Assembly (NCBI GenBank): GCA_963749485.1
Contig: CAVVMV010000022.1
Location: 7,740 to 71,739 of the forward strand
Length of the DNA stretch: 64,000 bases
Direction: 5' to 3'
Source: JAZGGS01 sp963749485
GTDB taxonomy: Bacteria > Bacteroidota > Ignavibacteria > Ignavibacteriales > Ignavibacteriaceae
Shown here: positions 1 to 10,850 of the stretch, piece after piece
How positions within the stretch are numbered: position 1 is the stretch's first letter
Layout: each line of letters begins with the position of its first letter
Made by a program: the position numbers and the translations under genes
The notes under the pieces: generated by a model
Databases searched by the model: none
What the model saw: only the letters and a program-made list of their open reading frames with translations
Told to the model about the DNA's origin: nothing

Positions 1-1
1 G

Positions 2-580
2 CTGCCGCTGGCAAAAACTGAACTTGAAAAAATATTTACCGTTATGATTGAACATCCCGACACAAAGTGGTTGATAGAAGGACATACAGATAATACAGGT
101 TCATACTCATTTAATAAACAGTTATCTTACGAACGTGCCTCTTCTGTAGCCAACTACTTAATAAATAATGGTATAGAGAGCGATCGTTTTGTAGTAATAG
201 GTGTGGGTCCTGATGATCCTGCTGCAGATAATTCAACTGATTACGGCAGAGCTATGAACAGGAGAGTTACAATCAATTTGATTGATAAGGATACTAAAAT
301 TACGGGGAGCTTTGCACCTGCAAATTATAATACTTTTATTGAAAGAAATGTAGGACAAATGATTTTTACCGATGGTAATGTATTCTGTTTCCAGATAGCT
401 GCCTTCAGAAACCGGTGGAGAGCGGAGAAAGAAGCTGCAAGATTATTGGATGCAGGTGAAAATGTATTTGTTGTTGAAGCATACTTGTCCGAACTGCAAA
501 GTACCTGGTACAGGGTAAGAATTGGCTTTTTCAGTACAATTAATGAGGCAAGAGAATACAGAAAACGATTTATAAAATAG
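2..580 (+). CDS. OmpA-family C-terminal domain plus SPOR domain (5' end outside window)
   Basis: This is the 3' part of an envelope protein; the reading frame is open from base 2, so the start lies upstream of the window. It begins in an OmpA peptidoglycan-binding domain, with the signature GHTDNTGS and the arginine pair of GRAMNRR that in this family contacts diaminopimelate. It ends in a SPOR domain (FCFQIAAFRNRWRAEKEA through YRVRIGFF), a fold that binds denuded glycan strands. By family knowledge it anchors the outer membrane to peptidoglycan. The next gene downstream is a near-identical paralogue whose N-terminal half shows what is missing here: a beta-barrel and TSP3 calcium-binding repeats. 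The frame is intact, unlike that of its paralogue. Confidence 0.9.
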   Translation: MPLAKTELEKIFTVMIEHPDTKWLIEGHTDNTGSYSFNKQLSYERASSVANYLINNGIESDRFVVIGVGPDDPAADNSTDYGRAMNRRVTINLIDKDTKITGSFAPANYNTFIERNVGQMIFTDGNVFCFQIAAFRNRWRAEKEAARLLDAGENVFVVEAYLSELQSTWYRVRIGFFSTINEAREYRKRFIK

Positions 581-620
581 TTGAATATTATAATGTATTT
601 TAATTAAGTTTTAATAGTTT

Positions 621-665
621 AACCACTATCATTCTCTGTTATCTAATGATAGTGGTTTTCTTTTT
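621..665 (+). terminator. rho-independent terminator of first OmpA-SPOR gene
   Basis: A perfect 13-bp inverted repeat (621-633 with 645-657) is followed by a T-rich tract, 41 bases after the stop codon. An almost identical hairpin follows the paralogue at 2434-2478. Confidence 0.85.
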
Positions 666-721
666 ATATAGAAAAATCACGTTATTAGTATAAACATTTT
701 GTTTCTTTATGGGACACCAAG

Positions 722-2372
722 ATGAAATATTCCATTTATTGTTATTTTTTGTATTGTATTATCAATACGAATGTTATCCTCAAAATTCTTTTTCAAATAA
801 ACACCATCCGTTATCCGGCACATTTGGGATTTCATTGGAAGGGGGCGCTACCTACACATTTTCAGATTTCAATAAAGATGGTATTAACATCTTTGGAAGA
901 GCCTCACTCGAATATATATTCCCCGCAAGCAAGTTTGGAGCTATTGGTTTAAGAGGATATGGCGGAGCTGGTTACCTGACCGGTTCTGATAATGCTACAG
1001 GCAGCAGGCCCGAGCTTGAAGAATTCAAAACTCAGTTTTGGATTTTAGGTGGCGGCGCGGAATACTTTTTTATTCTTTCAGAATTCTTTGTTCCATATAT
1101 TTATGGTGGAGCTGCCCTGCTATATTTCGATCCAAGAGATAATAGCGGGACTCGACTTACAAGAAATTCTTTGAAAATTTATTCCAGGACACAATTTACT
1201 TTAAATGGTGAATTTGGAATGAGATTTTTAGTATCTGAAAATATAAGTCTTAATCTTGGTGTAAATATAAATAATGTTCAAACCGATAACCTGGATGATG
1301 TTGTTGCTGGTTCAGATAACGATTTCTTTTTAACAGGTTTTGGTGGAATTACATTCTACTTTGGTGGAGCGAAAGATTCTGATTTGGATGGAATTAATGA
1401 TAATGAAGATGCTTGCCCGAAAACTCCGTTTGGTGTAGCAGTAGACCAGTTTGGATGCGCAGTAGATAGTGATAAAGATGGTGTCCCGGATTACCTGGAT
1501 AGATGCTCGCAATACTCCGCCTAACATTGAAGTTGATGAATATGGCTGCCCAATTGATACCGATAAGGACGGTGTGCCGGATTATCTTGATTTGTGTGAT
1601 AGACACTCCACCCAATATTCCTGTTAACGATGAAGGATGCCCGTTAGATACGGATAAAGATGGTGTCCCGGATTATATGGATAATTGTGCGGATACACCC
1701 GCCGGGGCAAAAGTTGATAAATGGGGTTGCCCGGTTACTGAAGAACTGCCCGAAGTAACTACATTTGTACTAAGCGGAAGTGTTAATTTTGAAATTGCAA
1801 AATCGGATCTGTTGCCTCAGGCAAAAACTGAACTTGATAAAATAATAACTGTTATGATTGAACATCCCGACACAAAGTGGTTGATAGAAGGACATACAGA
1901 TAATACAGGTTCATATGCATTTAATAAACAGTTATCTTACGAACGAGCCTCTTCTGTGGCTTTCTACCTAGTGAATAACGGAATAGAGCAGCGATCGTCT
2001 TGTAGTAAAAGGCGTGGGTCCTGATGATCCGGTTGCGGATAATTCTACTGAATACGGCAGGGCTATGAACAGGAGAGTTACAATCGATTTAATTGATAAG
2101 GAGACTAAAATTACCCAGGAGGTTTTGCACCTGGAAATTATAATACTTTTATTGAAAGAAATGTAGGACAAATGATTTTTACCGACGGTAATCTATTCTG
2201 TTTCCAGATAGCTGCCTTCAGAACGAGGGAGAAAGCGGAGAAAGAAGCTGCAAGATTATTGGATGCAGGTGAAAATGTATTTATCGTTGAATCATACTTA
2301 CCCGAGCTGCAAAGTACATGGTACAGGGTAAGAATTGGCTTTTTCAAAACAATTAATGAGGCAAGAGAGTAG
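722..2372 (+). CDS. OmpA-family protein with TSP3 repeats and SPOR domain, frameshifted
   Basis: This is a full-length paralogue of the gene at 2-580. The order is: signal peptide (best read from the ATG at 722 with one missing base early on), a beta-barrel-like region to about 1370, then three to four thrombospondin type-3 repeats of the DSDLDGINDNEDAC type that bind calcium. An OmpA domain (GHTDNTGSYAFNKQ) and a SPOR domain (VFCFQIAAF, YRVRIGFF) complete it. The frame breaks near 1505, 1600, 1988 and 2120, each fitting one extra base, and TAG replaces a TAC codon at 2370. Without that change the protein would end at 2393. Likely a surface or periplasmic protein tying outer membrane to cell wall. 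Sequencing error and early decay after duplication cannot be told apart from one copy. Confidence 0.8.
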
Positions 2373-2433
2373 AGAAAACGATTTATGAGATAGTTAAATA
2401 TTTTAATATATTTAAATTAAGTTTTAATAGTTT

Positions 2434-2478
2434 AATCCACTATCATTCTCTGTTATCTAATGATAGTGGATTTCTTTT
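2434..2478 (+). terminator. terminator of second OmpA-SPOR gene
   Basis: A perfect 14-bp stem (2434-2447 with 2459-2472) is followed by TCTTTTTG. Stem and loop nearly match the hairpin at 621-665, so the terminator was duplicated together with the gene. Confidence 0.85.
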
Positions 2479-2503
2479 TGTTAGGATAACAAGTTAAAAA
2501 AAT

Positions 2504-3601
2504 ATGAAAAAAGTAATCTCCGTTGTTGGTGCACGCCCTAATTTTATGAAAGTTGCGCCAATACATAAAGCATTTCAAAAATACTCGGATAAAATAAACC
2601 ACCTTATTTGCCATACCGGACAGCATTATGATGCAAAGATGTCTAAAATATTTTTTGAAGATCTAAAGTTACCGAAACCCGATTTTTACCTTGGGGTTGG
2701 CAGCGGATCACATGCTGAACAAACCGGTAAAGTTATGATTGAATTTGAGAAGATTCTTCTAAAAGAAAAACCCGATCTGGTACTGGTTGTAGGCGATGTT
2801 AATTCAACTATTGCCTGCAGCTTAACTGCTGCCAAGCTTCATATTAAAACTGTTCATGTAGAAGCAGGTTTGCGTAGCTTTGATAGAGAAATGCCTGAAG
2901 AAGTAAACCGTGTACTTACTGATTCTATTTCGGAATTACTTTTTGTAACTGAAAAAAGCGGTATCACTAATCTTAAAAATGAAGGTGTTCCTGAAGAGAG
3001 AATATTCTTTGTTGGCAATGTAATGATAGATAACCTTACTCAACATCTTGAGCAAACTAATAAGTTGCCAACATTAAGAGATTTTAGTGTGGAACCTGGT
3101 AATTTTGTTCTTGTTACTATGCACCGCCCAAGCAATGTTGATTCTGATTCTCAATTAAAGAAAATTGTGCATATGTTAAACTCAATAGCCGGTAAAAGGA
3201 AAATTATTTTCCCAATCCATCCGCGTACAAGAAAAAATCTTGAATCCAGGAAGCTGATAAAGAGTTTAAATGATAATGTGATTTTAGCTGATCCGATTGG
3301 TTACCTCGATTTCCTCTGCCTGCTCCGCAATGCGGAATTGATCATTACAGATAGTGGAGGAATCCAGGAAGAGAGTACATTCCTGGGAGTTCAGTGCATT
3401 ACAACACGGAAAACAACTGAAAGACCGATTACGGTAGAAATTGGAACAAATCACCTTGTTGGGGATGATTTCGAAAAGGCAGAGCAACTAGCTATTGAAA
3501 TACTTAACGGGAATAAGAAATCCGGCCAAATTCCAGAGCTTTGGGATGGTAAAGCTTCTGATAGAATTGTTGATATAATAGCAGATAAGCTATTAAATTA
3601 A
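2504..3601 (+). CDS. wecB: UDP-N-acetylglucosamine 2-epimerase (non-hydrolysing)
   Basis: 365 residues, the normal length for WecB/MnaA, which interconverts UDP-GlcNAc and UDP-ManNAc in the cytoplasm to feed surface polysaccharide synthesis. Family motifs are intact: GARPNFMK at the N-terminus, TGQHYD, VVGDVNST, the VHVEAGLRSFDREMPEE catalytic segment, HRPSNVD, PIHPRTRK and TDSGGIQEES for nucleotide binding. It starts 25 bases after the terminator of the preceding gene, so it is probably transcribed on its own. No strong Shine-Dalgarno is seen, which is common in Bacteroidota. The following gene is convergent. No other polysaccharide genes are adjacent. Confidence 0.95.
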   Translation: MKKVISVVGARPNFMKVAPIHKAFQKYSDKINHLICHTGQHYDAKMSKIFFEDLKLPKPDFYLGVGSGSHAEQTGKVMIEFEKILLKEKPDLVLVVGDVNSTIACSLTAAKLHIKTVHVEAGLRSFDREMPEEVNRVLTDSISELLFVTEKSGITNLKNEGVPEERIFFVGNVMIDNLTQHLEQTNKLPTLRDFSVEPGNFVLVTMHRPSNVDSDSQLKKIVHMLNSIAGKRKIIFPIHPRTRKNLESRKLIKSLNDNVILADPIGYLDFLCLLRNAELIITDSGGIQEESTFLGVQCITTRKTTERPITVEIGTNHLVGDDFEKAEQLAIEILNGNKKSGQIPELWDGKASDRIVDIIADKLLN

Positions 3602-3633
3602 AAGATGTTAACCGCCGAAATCTAATAATATGA

Positions 3634-5583
3634 TCACCATCCTCCACCACCTCCGCCTCCACCACCGCCTCCTGAAGATCCACCACTACTGCCTGAAGAT
3701 GATCCAGGTGCTGTTGAAGAAGAAGAAATTGTACTTGAAAAGCTGCTCCCGAGTGAAGATGCAAATCCTGCTGCTCCCAAAGTACTAATAGCTGCACCAT
3801 TATACCAATCAGGTGAATAGTCGCTGATTTCAGAGAGTAGATCGGAAAACTTTTCAGACCATTCATTTTCTACATTAAGAGCAAGAGCATATGGAAGGTA
3901 TTTTTCAAAGAGTTGGGTAGTTTTCTCAGGTAAAGTGGCTTTTGCCAGGTTATCAACTTCGGCAACTGAAAGATACATTTTAAATCCTTCTATCTGGTCC
4001 ATTAATTTTCTACCAAGAAGCGTAGGGGCTTTTAAAAGATGATAGAAAATAACATTTGCCAAAGCGATGATTCCAATAACTATAATAAGCAAAGGAGAAC
4101 CTTCCGTTGCAAGTAGAAATAATCCAAATATTTCACCAGCTACAAAAGGAATTGAAAATAAAGTTATAAATATAGCAGCCAGAATTCCTCCCACCTTCAC
4201 TTTTCCTTTTGCAACCACACCGCGCCACGCTTTAAAAACTGTAAAGAGTAATACCGATACACCCATACTCCAAAAAGTAGTCCATACTAAACTAAATGTA
4301 AGATCTGCGGAAGAATACATTGCAGCAGCGATGAGAATAATTACAGAAATAGCCATACCGATGATAAAATATTTCAGGTTTGTAATAAAATAAGTTTTTT
4401 CATAACTGTTTTTTAAAGATTTTTTTAAAGCTGTTATTGATTTTTTAATAACCGCGTGATTTTTCTGCTTAAGCTCTAACAGTAATTTTTCCTTACCATC
4501 AACCGGCGAAGTTTTCATTCTTAAAAGATAATTTAGAAAATAATTTCTTTTCATCTTTAGATAATTCTCCGTTACCATTCTCCATCTTAACCAGGGAATA
4601 CTCATCATCATGTTCTTCAATTTTAATAAATCCTTTTACTGCAAGATTTATAATTGCAGAGGTAAAGACTTTATTATCATAACCCATTTCTGTTAGATAT
4701 CTTGCAGCTGCGGGAGATATATTTGATGGTGGTTCAAACAAAGGAATGATCGTACCTTTCTGCGGATCCTTTACCAACCTTCAACCAGATTAAGGAATAA
4801 TATATGAGCAGAATTACAACTCCTATTAATCCAATAATTGATGGAATATTATCCTGGATAAAATATCCAAACTTATCGCTTGCTGAAGGTTCGTTAACAA
4901 ATCCTTTGGGAAATTGAACAAGAATCGTAAAACCCTCTGTAGAATTTAACTTTCTTGTAGTTTTCAGTTTAACTTTGGAACCATTTAATATTTCACCTTT
5001 ATAGTCTTTTCCGGCTGAACCCTGGTAACCGGTAAATCCATCAATCTTAATTTCACTTCGGTTTATACCATTAGGAAGATTAACAACGACGCTGGCATTT
5101 TCAATTACAAAATCCCAGCCGTTGCCGGTAACATTCCAATAAAGTTCATCGAAGTCTTCAAAAAAACCTATCTGCCTGTTTGTTTTATACTTAATTGTAT
5201 AAGTAGTAATCGCCCGGTTTTAAAAAAACATTGCTATCGCCAATGTAAACTCTAACACCGTTTGATTGACTTTCTGTGTGATAGCTCTCCCCTCTCCCAT
5301 CACGAAGGATTTCAATCACTTCAAACTTAATTACAATGTTGTTTCCATATTTGTCTTCGTATTTTGTAGGAAAATCTCTAAAGATACCACGCTTAATCTG
5401 CACTCCTTCGGAATGAACTTTAATAACTTCCACAACATCCATCGATCCATCTTCATTAATGGTAATATCGCTGTCATACGAAATTATTCGTTCGCGGTTA
5501 TTGAACTGCTTTCCGGATGAATAAGATGCGGGAATTGAAATAAGAATTAATAAAGCAGTGAAGATTAAAGATTTATAGATCAT
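3634..5583 (-). CDS. DUF2207-family membrane protein, frameshifted
   Basis: About 645 residues when joined. It has a signal peptide (MIYKSLIFTALLILISIPAS), an extracytoplasmic DUF2207 domain, one membrane segment around 4800-4850, a cytoplasmic part, two to three further membrane helices around 4020-4400, and a Ser/Gly-rich tail ending in eleven glycines and Trp. That glycine-rich end is typical of DUF2207 and TPM-domain proteins. The frame breaks near 5205, 4765 and 4500-4560, each fitting one extra base. It overlaps the start of lemA by four bases. DUF2207 and LemA proteins often sit together; their biochemical function is not settled, with a membrane-stress role suggested. Confidence 0.85.
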
Positions 5584-6128
5584 AATTTTACTTCCGGCGT
5601 TTTTCTTTCAGTTGCAAATGTTATTTCAAAAAATTCTTCTGGTTTAAAATTGAATATACCTGCAACAATATTATTTGGAAAAGATTCTACCCTGATGTTG
5701 TAATTTCGTACAGTTCCGTTATAATATCTCCTGGATAATTGAATCTGGTCTTCAATTTCCGTTAACTGATTTTGAAGATCAAGAAAATTTTCGTTCGCTT
5801 TCAAATCAGGGTAATCTTCAACAACTGCAAATAAGTTTTTTAACATACCTGATAGATCAGTTTCGGCAGCAGATTTATCTTTAATATTTTCTACCTGTGT
5901 TGATTTAGCTCTCTTTTCTGTTATATCCTCAAATAAATTTCTTTCGTGTTTGCTGTAACCTTTTACAGTTGTAACAAGATTCGGGATTAAATTATGCCGT
6001 CTCTTTAATTGCACATCTATCCCGCTCCATGCTTCCTTCATTAAGTTCCTCTCTTTTATAAATAGATTATAGATTATTATAAACCAAATAATAATGAGAC
6101 CAACAGCTATTATGGGTATTGTTATCAA
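5580..6128 (-). CDS. lemA: LemA family protein
   Basis: 182 residues, normal for LemA. One N-terminal transmembrane helix (ITIPIIAVGLIIIWFIIIYNL) is followed by the all-helical LemA domain with the conserved AWSGIDVQLKRRHNLIPNLV and, near the end, FPNNIVAGIF and FNFKPEEFFE. The topology predicts a short outer N-terminus and a helical bundle on one face of the inner membrane. It starts two bases from the HAD gene and overlaps the DUF2207 gene by four bases, so the four minus-strand genes from 7474 to 3634 look like one operon. LemA function is unknown. Confidence 0.92.
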   Translation of the reverse strand: MITIPIIAVGLIIIWFIIIYNLFIKERNLMKEAWSGIDVQLKRRHNLIPNLVTTVKGYSKHERNLFEDITEKRAKSTQVENIKDKSAAETDLSGMLKNLFAVVEDYPDLKANENFLDLQNQLTEIEDQIQLSRRYYNGTVRNYNIRVESFPNNIVAGIFNFKPEEFFEITFATERKTPEVKL

Positions 6129-6130
6129 CT

Positions 6131-6802
6131 TTAATTTCCCTCTTTTAATATTGCTTCTTTAAACTCGGCAATGTTGTTCATAACAGGAACCCCCAAACTC
6201 AACAAACGTTCTTTATTTTGATGTCCATCTGAAATAAGTAAACAATCTATACCCATTCCATTTGCAACCTCAAGGTCATGGGCTGTATCTCCTATCAATA
6301 ATATTCTTTCATCGTTACCGTTAGGATTAATTTTTTTTATCATTTCTTTTCCAAGTTCCATTTTACTTCCGGCATAAATATTATCCAATCCGGATACATG
6401 CTCAAAATATTGATCTATCTTGAACGACTTAATGATCCCTTCCAGGTTATCATGCTTATATGCTGAAAGTAGATATTGTTTTTTCCCTCGCTCCTGTAAA
6501 AGCTGTATAGACTCAGTTACCGAAGGATACAAAGAACAATCAAGTTTATTCTCTTCATATTCAATCATAAATTCTCTTCCAAGAATCTCAAACGAATTCT
6601 TTTCAAAGTTATGTCCTGCAAGTTTGTAATACTCTTCAACGGGGAATGTAAATATTTCGCGATATTTTTCTAGCGATATTTCAGGCAGAGATTCGTTTCT
6701 TAAAAGATTATTCATTATTGAAGCACACAATTCAACATCGTTAAGAAGTGTCCCGTTCCAATCCCAAATTATATGATTATATTTTAAAATATTAGTTAAC
6801 AT
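6131..6802 (-). CDS. HAD-family phosphatase (phosphoglycolate phosphatase-like)
   Basis: 223 residues with the haloacid dehalogenase motifs in order. Motif I is WDWNGTLLND (nucleophile Asp in DWNGT), the helical cap holds residues 20-90, motif II is LLSAYKHDN, and motif IV is LLIGDTAHDLEVANGMGI with the Mg-binding acidic pair. This is the subfamily of small-molecule phosphatases such as Gph; the substrate cannot be read from sequence. Its ATG lies inside the end of the Nudix gene, suggesting translational coupling and a housekeeping or damage-control role for the pair. Confidence 0.88.
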   Translation of the reverse strand: MLTNILKYNHIIWDWNGTLLNDVELCASIMNNLLRNESLPEISLEKYREIFTFPVEEYYKLAGHNFEKNSFEILGREFMIEYEENKLDCSLYPSVTESIQLLQERGKKQYLLSAYKHDNLEGIIKSFKIDQYFEHVSGLDNIYAGSKMELGKEMIKKINPNGNDERILLIGDTAHDLEVANGMGIDCLLISDGHQNKERLLSLGVPVMNNIAEFKEAILKEGN

Positions 6803-7474
6803 ATTTCCGAATCGATAATTAGTTTACAGAATTCGTACACAATTTCAGCTGTTATTCCCCAAACGATTTCGCCGGGAGTATTATAAACAAAAACCCGATG
6901 CCGTGCCTTCCTCCAGGGATCAGCGTAACGATTTGGTAAACCCAATTTTTTTACAGGCAATAGTTCAATTTTATTTCCATCTTCATCATCTTCATAAGGA
7001 TGAGCCCGAACATTAATATAATAAGTATCCGGTTTATTTTCTAAGAAAAATGAAACCGGGATGGTAAATATTTTTTCAACTTCTTTAGTATCAATATTCA
7101 GATCTTCAATTGAACTGATATTAAGTATTCCTACATATGGATCGACAGTAATTCCCATCGGGGCTATAAGTGTACCCATTCCCCCAATTATTTCAACCTG
7201 ATCTGCAGCAGTTCCAAGCTCTTCAGTGGTTTCTCTTATTGCAGTATCTTCAAAATTATTTATCAAGTTGAGTATCAATTTCTCCACCTGGAAAGCTCAC
7301 TTCCCCGCCCTGTCTAATATTTCCGGCTCTTTTTTCAAATAAGAAATGGCATTCATCATTTATAAACAAAAGCGGAACAAGAACAGCAGAATTGAAATAT
7401 TTATCCTTAGCCAAAACAGATGGCTGGTTTGCTAAAGCGCTCTTTAATAATTTGATTTTTTCATTGTCCAGCAT
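6796..7474 (-). CDS. Nudix hydrolase, CoA pyrophosphatase-like, frameshifted
   Basis: About 225 residues after joining two frames near 7260. The first frame carries FLFEKRAGNIRQGGEVSFPG and the start of the Nudix box; the second supplies its rest (AIRETTEELG), together giving the metal-binding GX5EX7REUXEEXG pattern. The GEVSFPGG lead-in resembles the coenzyme A pyrophosphatase group (NudL/YeaB), so cleavage of CoA or a similar diphosphate is the likely reaction. The break falls in the middle of the box and fits one extra base. It is the first gene of the Nudix-HAD-LemA-DUF2207 operon. Confidence 0.85.
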
Positions 7475-7741
7475 TTTATCGAAACAGGTATTATTTTAAT
7501 TTTTATTAAAATAGAGTATAAAGATAAGAAATGATTTGCAGGAATTTTAAAAAAAGGTTAAATGTTCGCCGTTTATTTGAAAAAACTCAGAAAATTAACA
7601 GGGATATGCTATTCATCTGCAATTGTAATTTGACTTACACTAATTTATTCTATAACTGTAAAAATTTGGAATGAAGCAATAAATAATATATTTTAGAGTT
7701 GTTACGTGTTACCACACAATAATAATGTTGAAAGGATTAAA

Positions 7742-8842
7742 ATGAATCTTTTGAAAATGATTTTTTTATGCATTTTGTTTTCCCTTTTAAGTTCACAATC
7801 TTTTTCATTACCCCGGTTTGCAGTTAGATTGAGTGATAAATGTATTGATTGCCATTATAATCCAACCGGTGGAATTATCAGAAATGATAACGGTTTTTTT
7901 TATGGGCAAAATATGTTGAGTCTTATCTCTCCAAGACAAAAAGAATTTTCTATGTCCCCAAAACTGAATGATAACGTTTCAATTGGAATGGATTTAAGAG
8001 GACAATTTTTATACTCACAAGAAAAAAAGCGAACTGATTTCCAACGAATGACCGGTTCTATTTATGGAAGGATTGGATTATCAAAAAAAATAAATATTCT
8101 TGCACGCTACGATTTTGTAAATGATATCTGGGAAGCGTATGGTATTGCACATATCTTACCGAATAATAGCTACATTAAAGCAGGTTCATTTCAACCGAAT
8201 TATGGTATAAGGTTGGATGATCATACAGCTTACACAAGAGGTGGAGATTTCTTTTTACTTTTTCAGAATGGAGCAAGAACAGGATTAATTTATGATCCGT
8301 TTTATATTGAAGCAGGAGCTGAAGTAGGAATTTATATTTCTGATCTTATATTTTTAACATCAAGCGTTGGTGCGAATTTAAACAATCCTACTCTTTCAAA
8401 AGATCCAACTTATACAGCCAGACTTGAACTTACACCTTCAATTGGCAGAGTTGGTTTATTGCTTGGCGGCTCTTATGCCGCTGCTAATGTACCACAAAAA
8501 ACCGAGATGTATGGAGGATTTGCAGGAATTGGGTATGATAGATTTTCTCAGTTTTAGCTGAGTTCGATCAGAGCCAGCAATTTGCTAGCAGCAGATATTA
8601 AATCAAATATGTTGATGGTAGAAGCTGCTTACATTATAATGGTAGGATTAGAAGCATTTGCACGTTATGATTGGTTGGATATAGATGCAAATAAAGATAC
8701 TGAAACAATTGCTCACTTAATCTTGGGATTTGAATTTATTCCTTACAGCTTTATCGAGATAAGACCTCAATACAGGTTTATTATTGAAGACCCGGTGTTA
8801 AACAACGATTCAATTGTAATTCAATTTCATTTTTGGTACTAA
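7742..8842 (+). CDS. Putative outer-membrane beta-barrel with one CxxCH heme motif, interrupted
   Basis: I chose the ATG at 7742, preceded by GAAAGGA, over an upstream GTG. A signal peptide (MNLLKMIFLCILFSLLSS) is followed by LPRFAVRLSDKCIDCHYNPTGG, a single CxxCH c-type heme attachment site, and then about 300 residues of alternating aromatic/polar strands ending in HFWY, as in outer-membrane barrels that finish on an aromatic residue. TAG at 8555 interrupts the gene. The neighbouring frame reads LAEFDQSQQFASS there, so two nearby indels that restore the frame are more likely than a true stop. Specific function unknown; a role in electron transfer across the outer membrane is inference. Confidence 0.65.
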
Positions 8843-8900
8843 AATAATCGTTGCAATAAGTGGCTGCGATTAATTTCGCAGCTAGTTTATAATTTTAAAT

Positions 8901-9683
8901 CTATTCATAGTGTTCAATAAACTTTTCTTCGTGATGAAGGTAATCAACTAACTCCTCTTTGTACGAAATAAGTAATTCCTTTGTCCATCGTAAATACCTG
9001 GCTCCAGCACTGCAAAGCTGCCTGGTTTCTTCCACGCAGGTTTCATCAAAATTTTCTTCAGGAAGTAGTTTGTTGATCAATCCCAAATCGACTGCTTTTT
9101 TTGCAGAAATTTCACCGCCATTAAAAATGTAGTCAGTAGCTTTTCCTAATCCAATATATTTGGGAAGGAAGAACGGCAAAGCTCCTCCTGCGTGTAAACC
9201 ATACTTTGCATGAGATAAAGATATTAGACAGTCTTCAGTTGCAAACCTGAAATTTGATGCTAAGCTGGCACCAAAAAAAGGTGTAACTATTGTTCCATTT
9301 AAACCGGATACTACCAACTTGCGATAGTTTGTGGTAGCCATAATAAAGCTGTTAAGCACATTCACTTCGCGGGCGCGAATGTTGGCTCTCTCTCCGGGTG
9401 AAAGTTCGTGCGGTTTTTCGGAAGAAAAATCTTTACCGGTTACACTGGATAAAAACACCTCGTATGCAGTGTTACCAAAGCATCCCTTTTCATTAAGTAT
9501 AAGGATCGCTTTAATTTTTTCTTCCTCAGCTACAAGATCGAACCAGTATAATATTCTTCTGCTTATATCAAGATCTGTAAGTGAGTAGAATGCGTTGCAT
9601 TTTACTTTAACGATTGCGATTTCTCCATCAACAGAACATCTGAAATCGTTGTTTTCAAATTCAAGTGAAAGCTCTTCTTTCAT
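8901..9683 (-). CDS. Enoyl-CoA hydratase/isomerase (crotonase) family protein
   Basis: 260 residues, crotonase length. The core is recognisable in SGLNGTIVTPFFGASLASNF, RFATEDCLISLSHAKYGLHAGGALPFFLPKYIG and GGEISAKKAVDLGLINKLLP, which map to the oxyanion-hole loop and the second glutamate region of the family. The first oxyanion-hole loop is altered (KGCFGNTAYEV) and the N-terminus is divergent, so the substrate is uncertain and the protein need not be a true fatty-acid hydratase. It is preceded by AGGAGGAAG, a strong ribosome binding site. It is flanked by genes on the opposite strand and appears monocistronic. Confidence 0.85.
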   Translation of the reverse strand: MKEELSLEFENNDFRCSVDGEIAIVKVKCNAFYSLTDLDISRRILYWFDLVAEEEKIKAILILNEKGCFGNTAYEVFLSSVTGKDFSSEKPHELSPGERANIRAREVNVLNSFIMATTNYRKLVVSGLNGTIVTPFFGASLASNFRFATEDCLISLSHAKYGLHAGGALPFFLPKYIGLGKATDYIFNGGEISAKKAVDLGLINKLLPEENFDETCVEETRQLCSAGARYLRWTKELLISYKEELVDYLHHEEKFIEHYE

Positions 9684-9927
9684 AACTTCCTCCTGTTTAG
9701 AATTTATTAGCGATGTAAATTAAATATGGGTAAAATATTGGCAAGTTTAAAGAGTTTGGTAAAATATTATTCAATACCAGAATTAAATAAATTGTATTAT
9801 TCTATAATTTATCATAAATTAAAATAGTAGGAAGTTTTAAATAATTAAATCTATTAAATTAGAAGAACAAGTATTACTGAATTGTAATTGTTAAAATAAA
9901 TACCATATAAGAAGAGGTAATTAAAAG

Positions 9928-10850
9928 ATGATGAAATTGAAAAATATATTATTCCCAACAGATTTTTCCCGCTGTGCCGATCAAGCACTAATTCATGCAG
10001 TTTACCTTGCAGAGAAGTACGAGGCAGCACTTCATCTTTTGCATGTTGTAACTCTTTTTGAAGACCAGCCGGGTTTATTAAGCGATGAGTTTGCTGAAAC
10101 AGAAGAGCTGGTAAGAAAACTGGAAGAGAAAGCCGAGATTGAATTGAACAGTGTTGCCAGCTGCTCATGGAAACGATGATATGGAAATAGTAATAAAACA
10201 AAAACGTGCAATCTCTGCAGCCCCGGCAATTCTGGAATATTCTTCTAAAAACGGTATCGATTTGATTGTGATGGGAACGCATGGCAGAAGAGGAATTGAG
10301 CATTTACTTTTGGGCAGCGCAGCAGAGGAAGTAGTTCGATTAGCTGATTGCCCGGTATTCACCATTCGTGAATCTGAAGAGGTTAAACCTATTAAATTAT
10401 TTGAACGAATACTTAGTGCCGATAGATTTTTCAGATCATTCTAAAAAGGCGCTCGTTTATGCAAAAGAAATTGCTGAATCATATGGTGCAAACTTGCAGC
10501 TTTTACATGTAATTGAGGATACAATACATCCTGCTTTTTCCTTATCTGGTAAGTCTTCGATATTCGATCTTGTGCCGGGTATAGAAGAAGATTGCAGGAG
10601 AAGGATAGAGAAATTGATTCAGGAAACCGGAGTATCTAAAGAGAATACTGAGATAATTGTAAAAGGCGGGCAGGCAGCTCACGATATAATAAAATTCGCA
10701 AAAGATAATTCAAGCGACCTGGTTGTAATTGCTACACACGGGCTAACCGGCATTGAACACCTACTGCTTGGAAGTGTAACGGAAAAAGTTGTCAGGATGG
10801 CTCCCTGTCCTGTGTTCACTGTTAAATCATTTGGGAAGAATTTAACCTAG
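9928..10850 (+). CDS. Universal stress protein with two UspA domains, frameshifted
   Basis: About 305 residues when joined. Domain 1 starts LKNILFPTDFSRCADQAL and carries the ATP-binding GTHGRRGIEHLLLGS pattern. Domain 2 starts EYLVPIDFSDHSKKALVYA and carries ATHGLTGIEHLLLGS. Both match G-2x-G-9x-G-S/T, so both sites should bind ATP. The frame breaks near 10155 and 10410, each fitting one extra base. Tandem-domain Usp proteins act as intramolecular dimers in stress and low-energy survival. No SD-like motif decides the start; MMKLKN at 9928 is the first Met before the domain. Confidence 0.88.

Noticed and set aside
9854..10303. 149-codon minus-strand frame opposite the stress protein gene
   Set aside because: It lies antisense to well-recognised UspA domains; shadow of a real gene.
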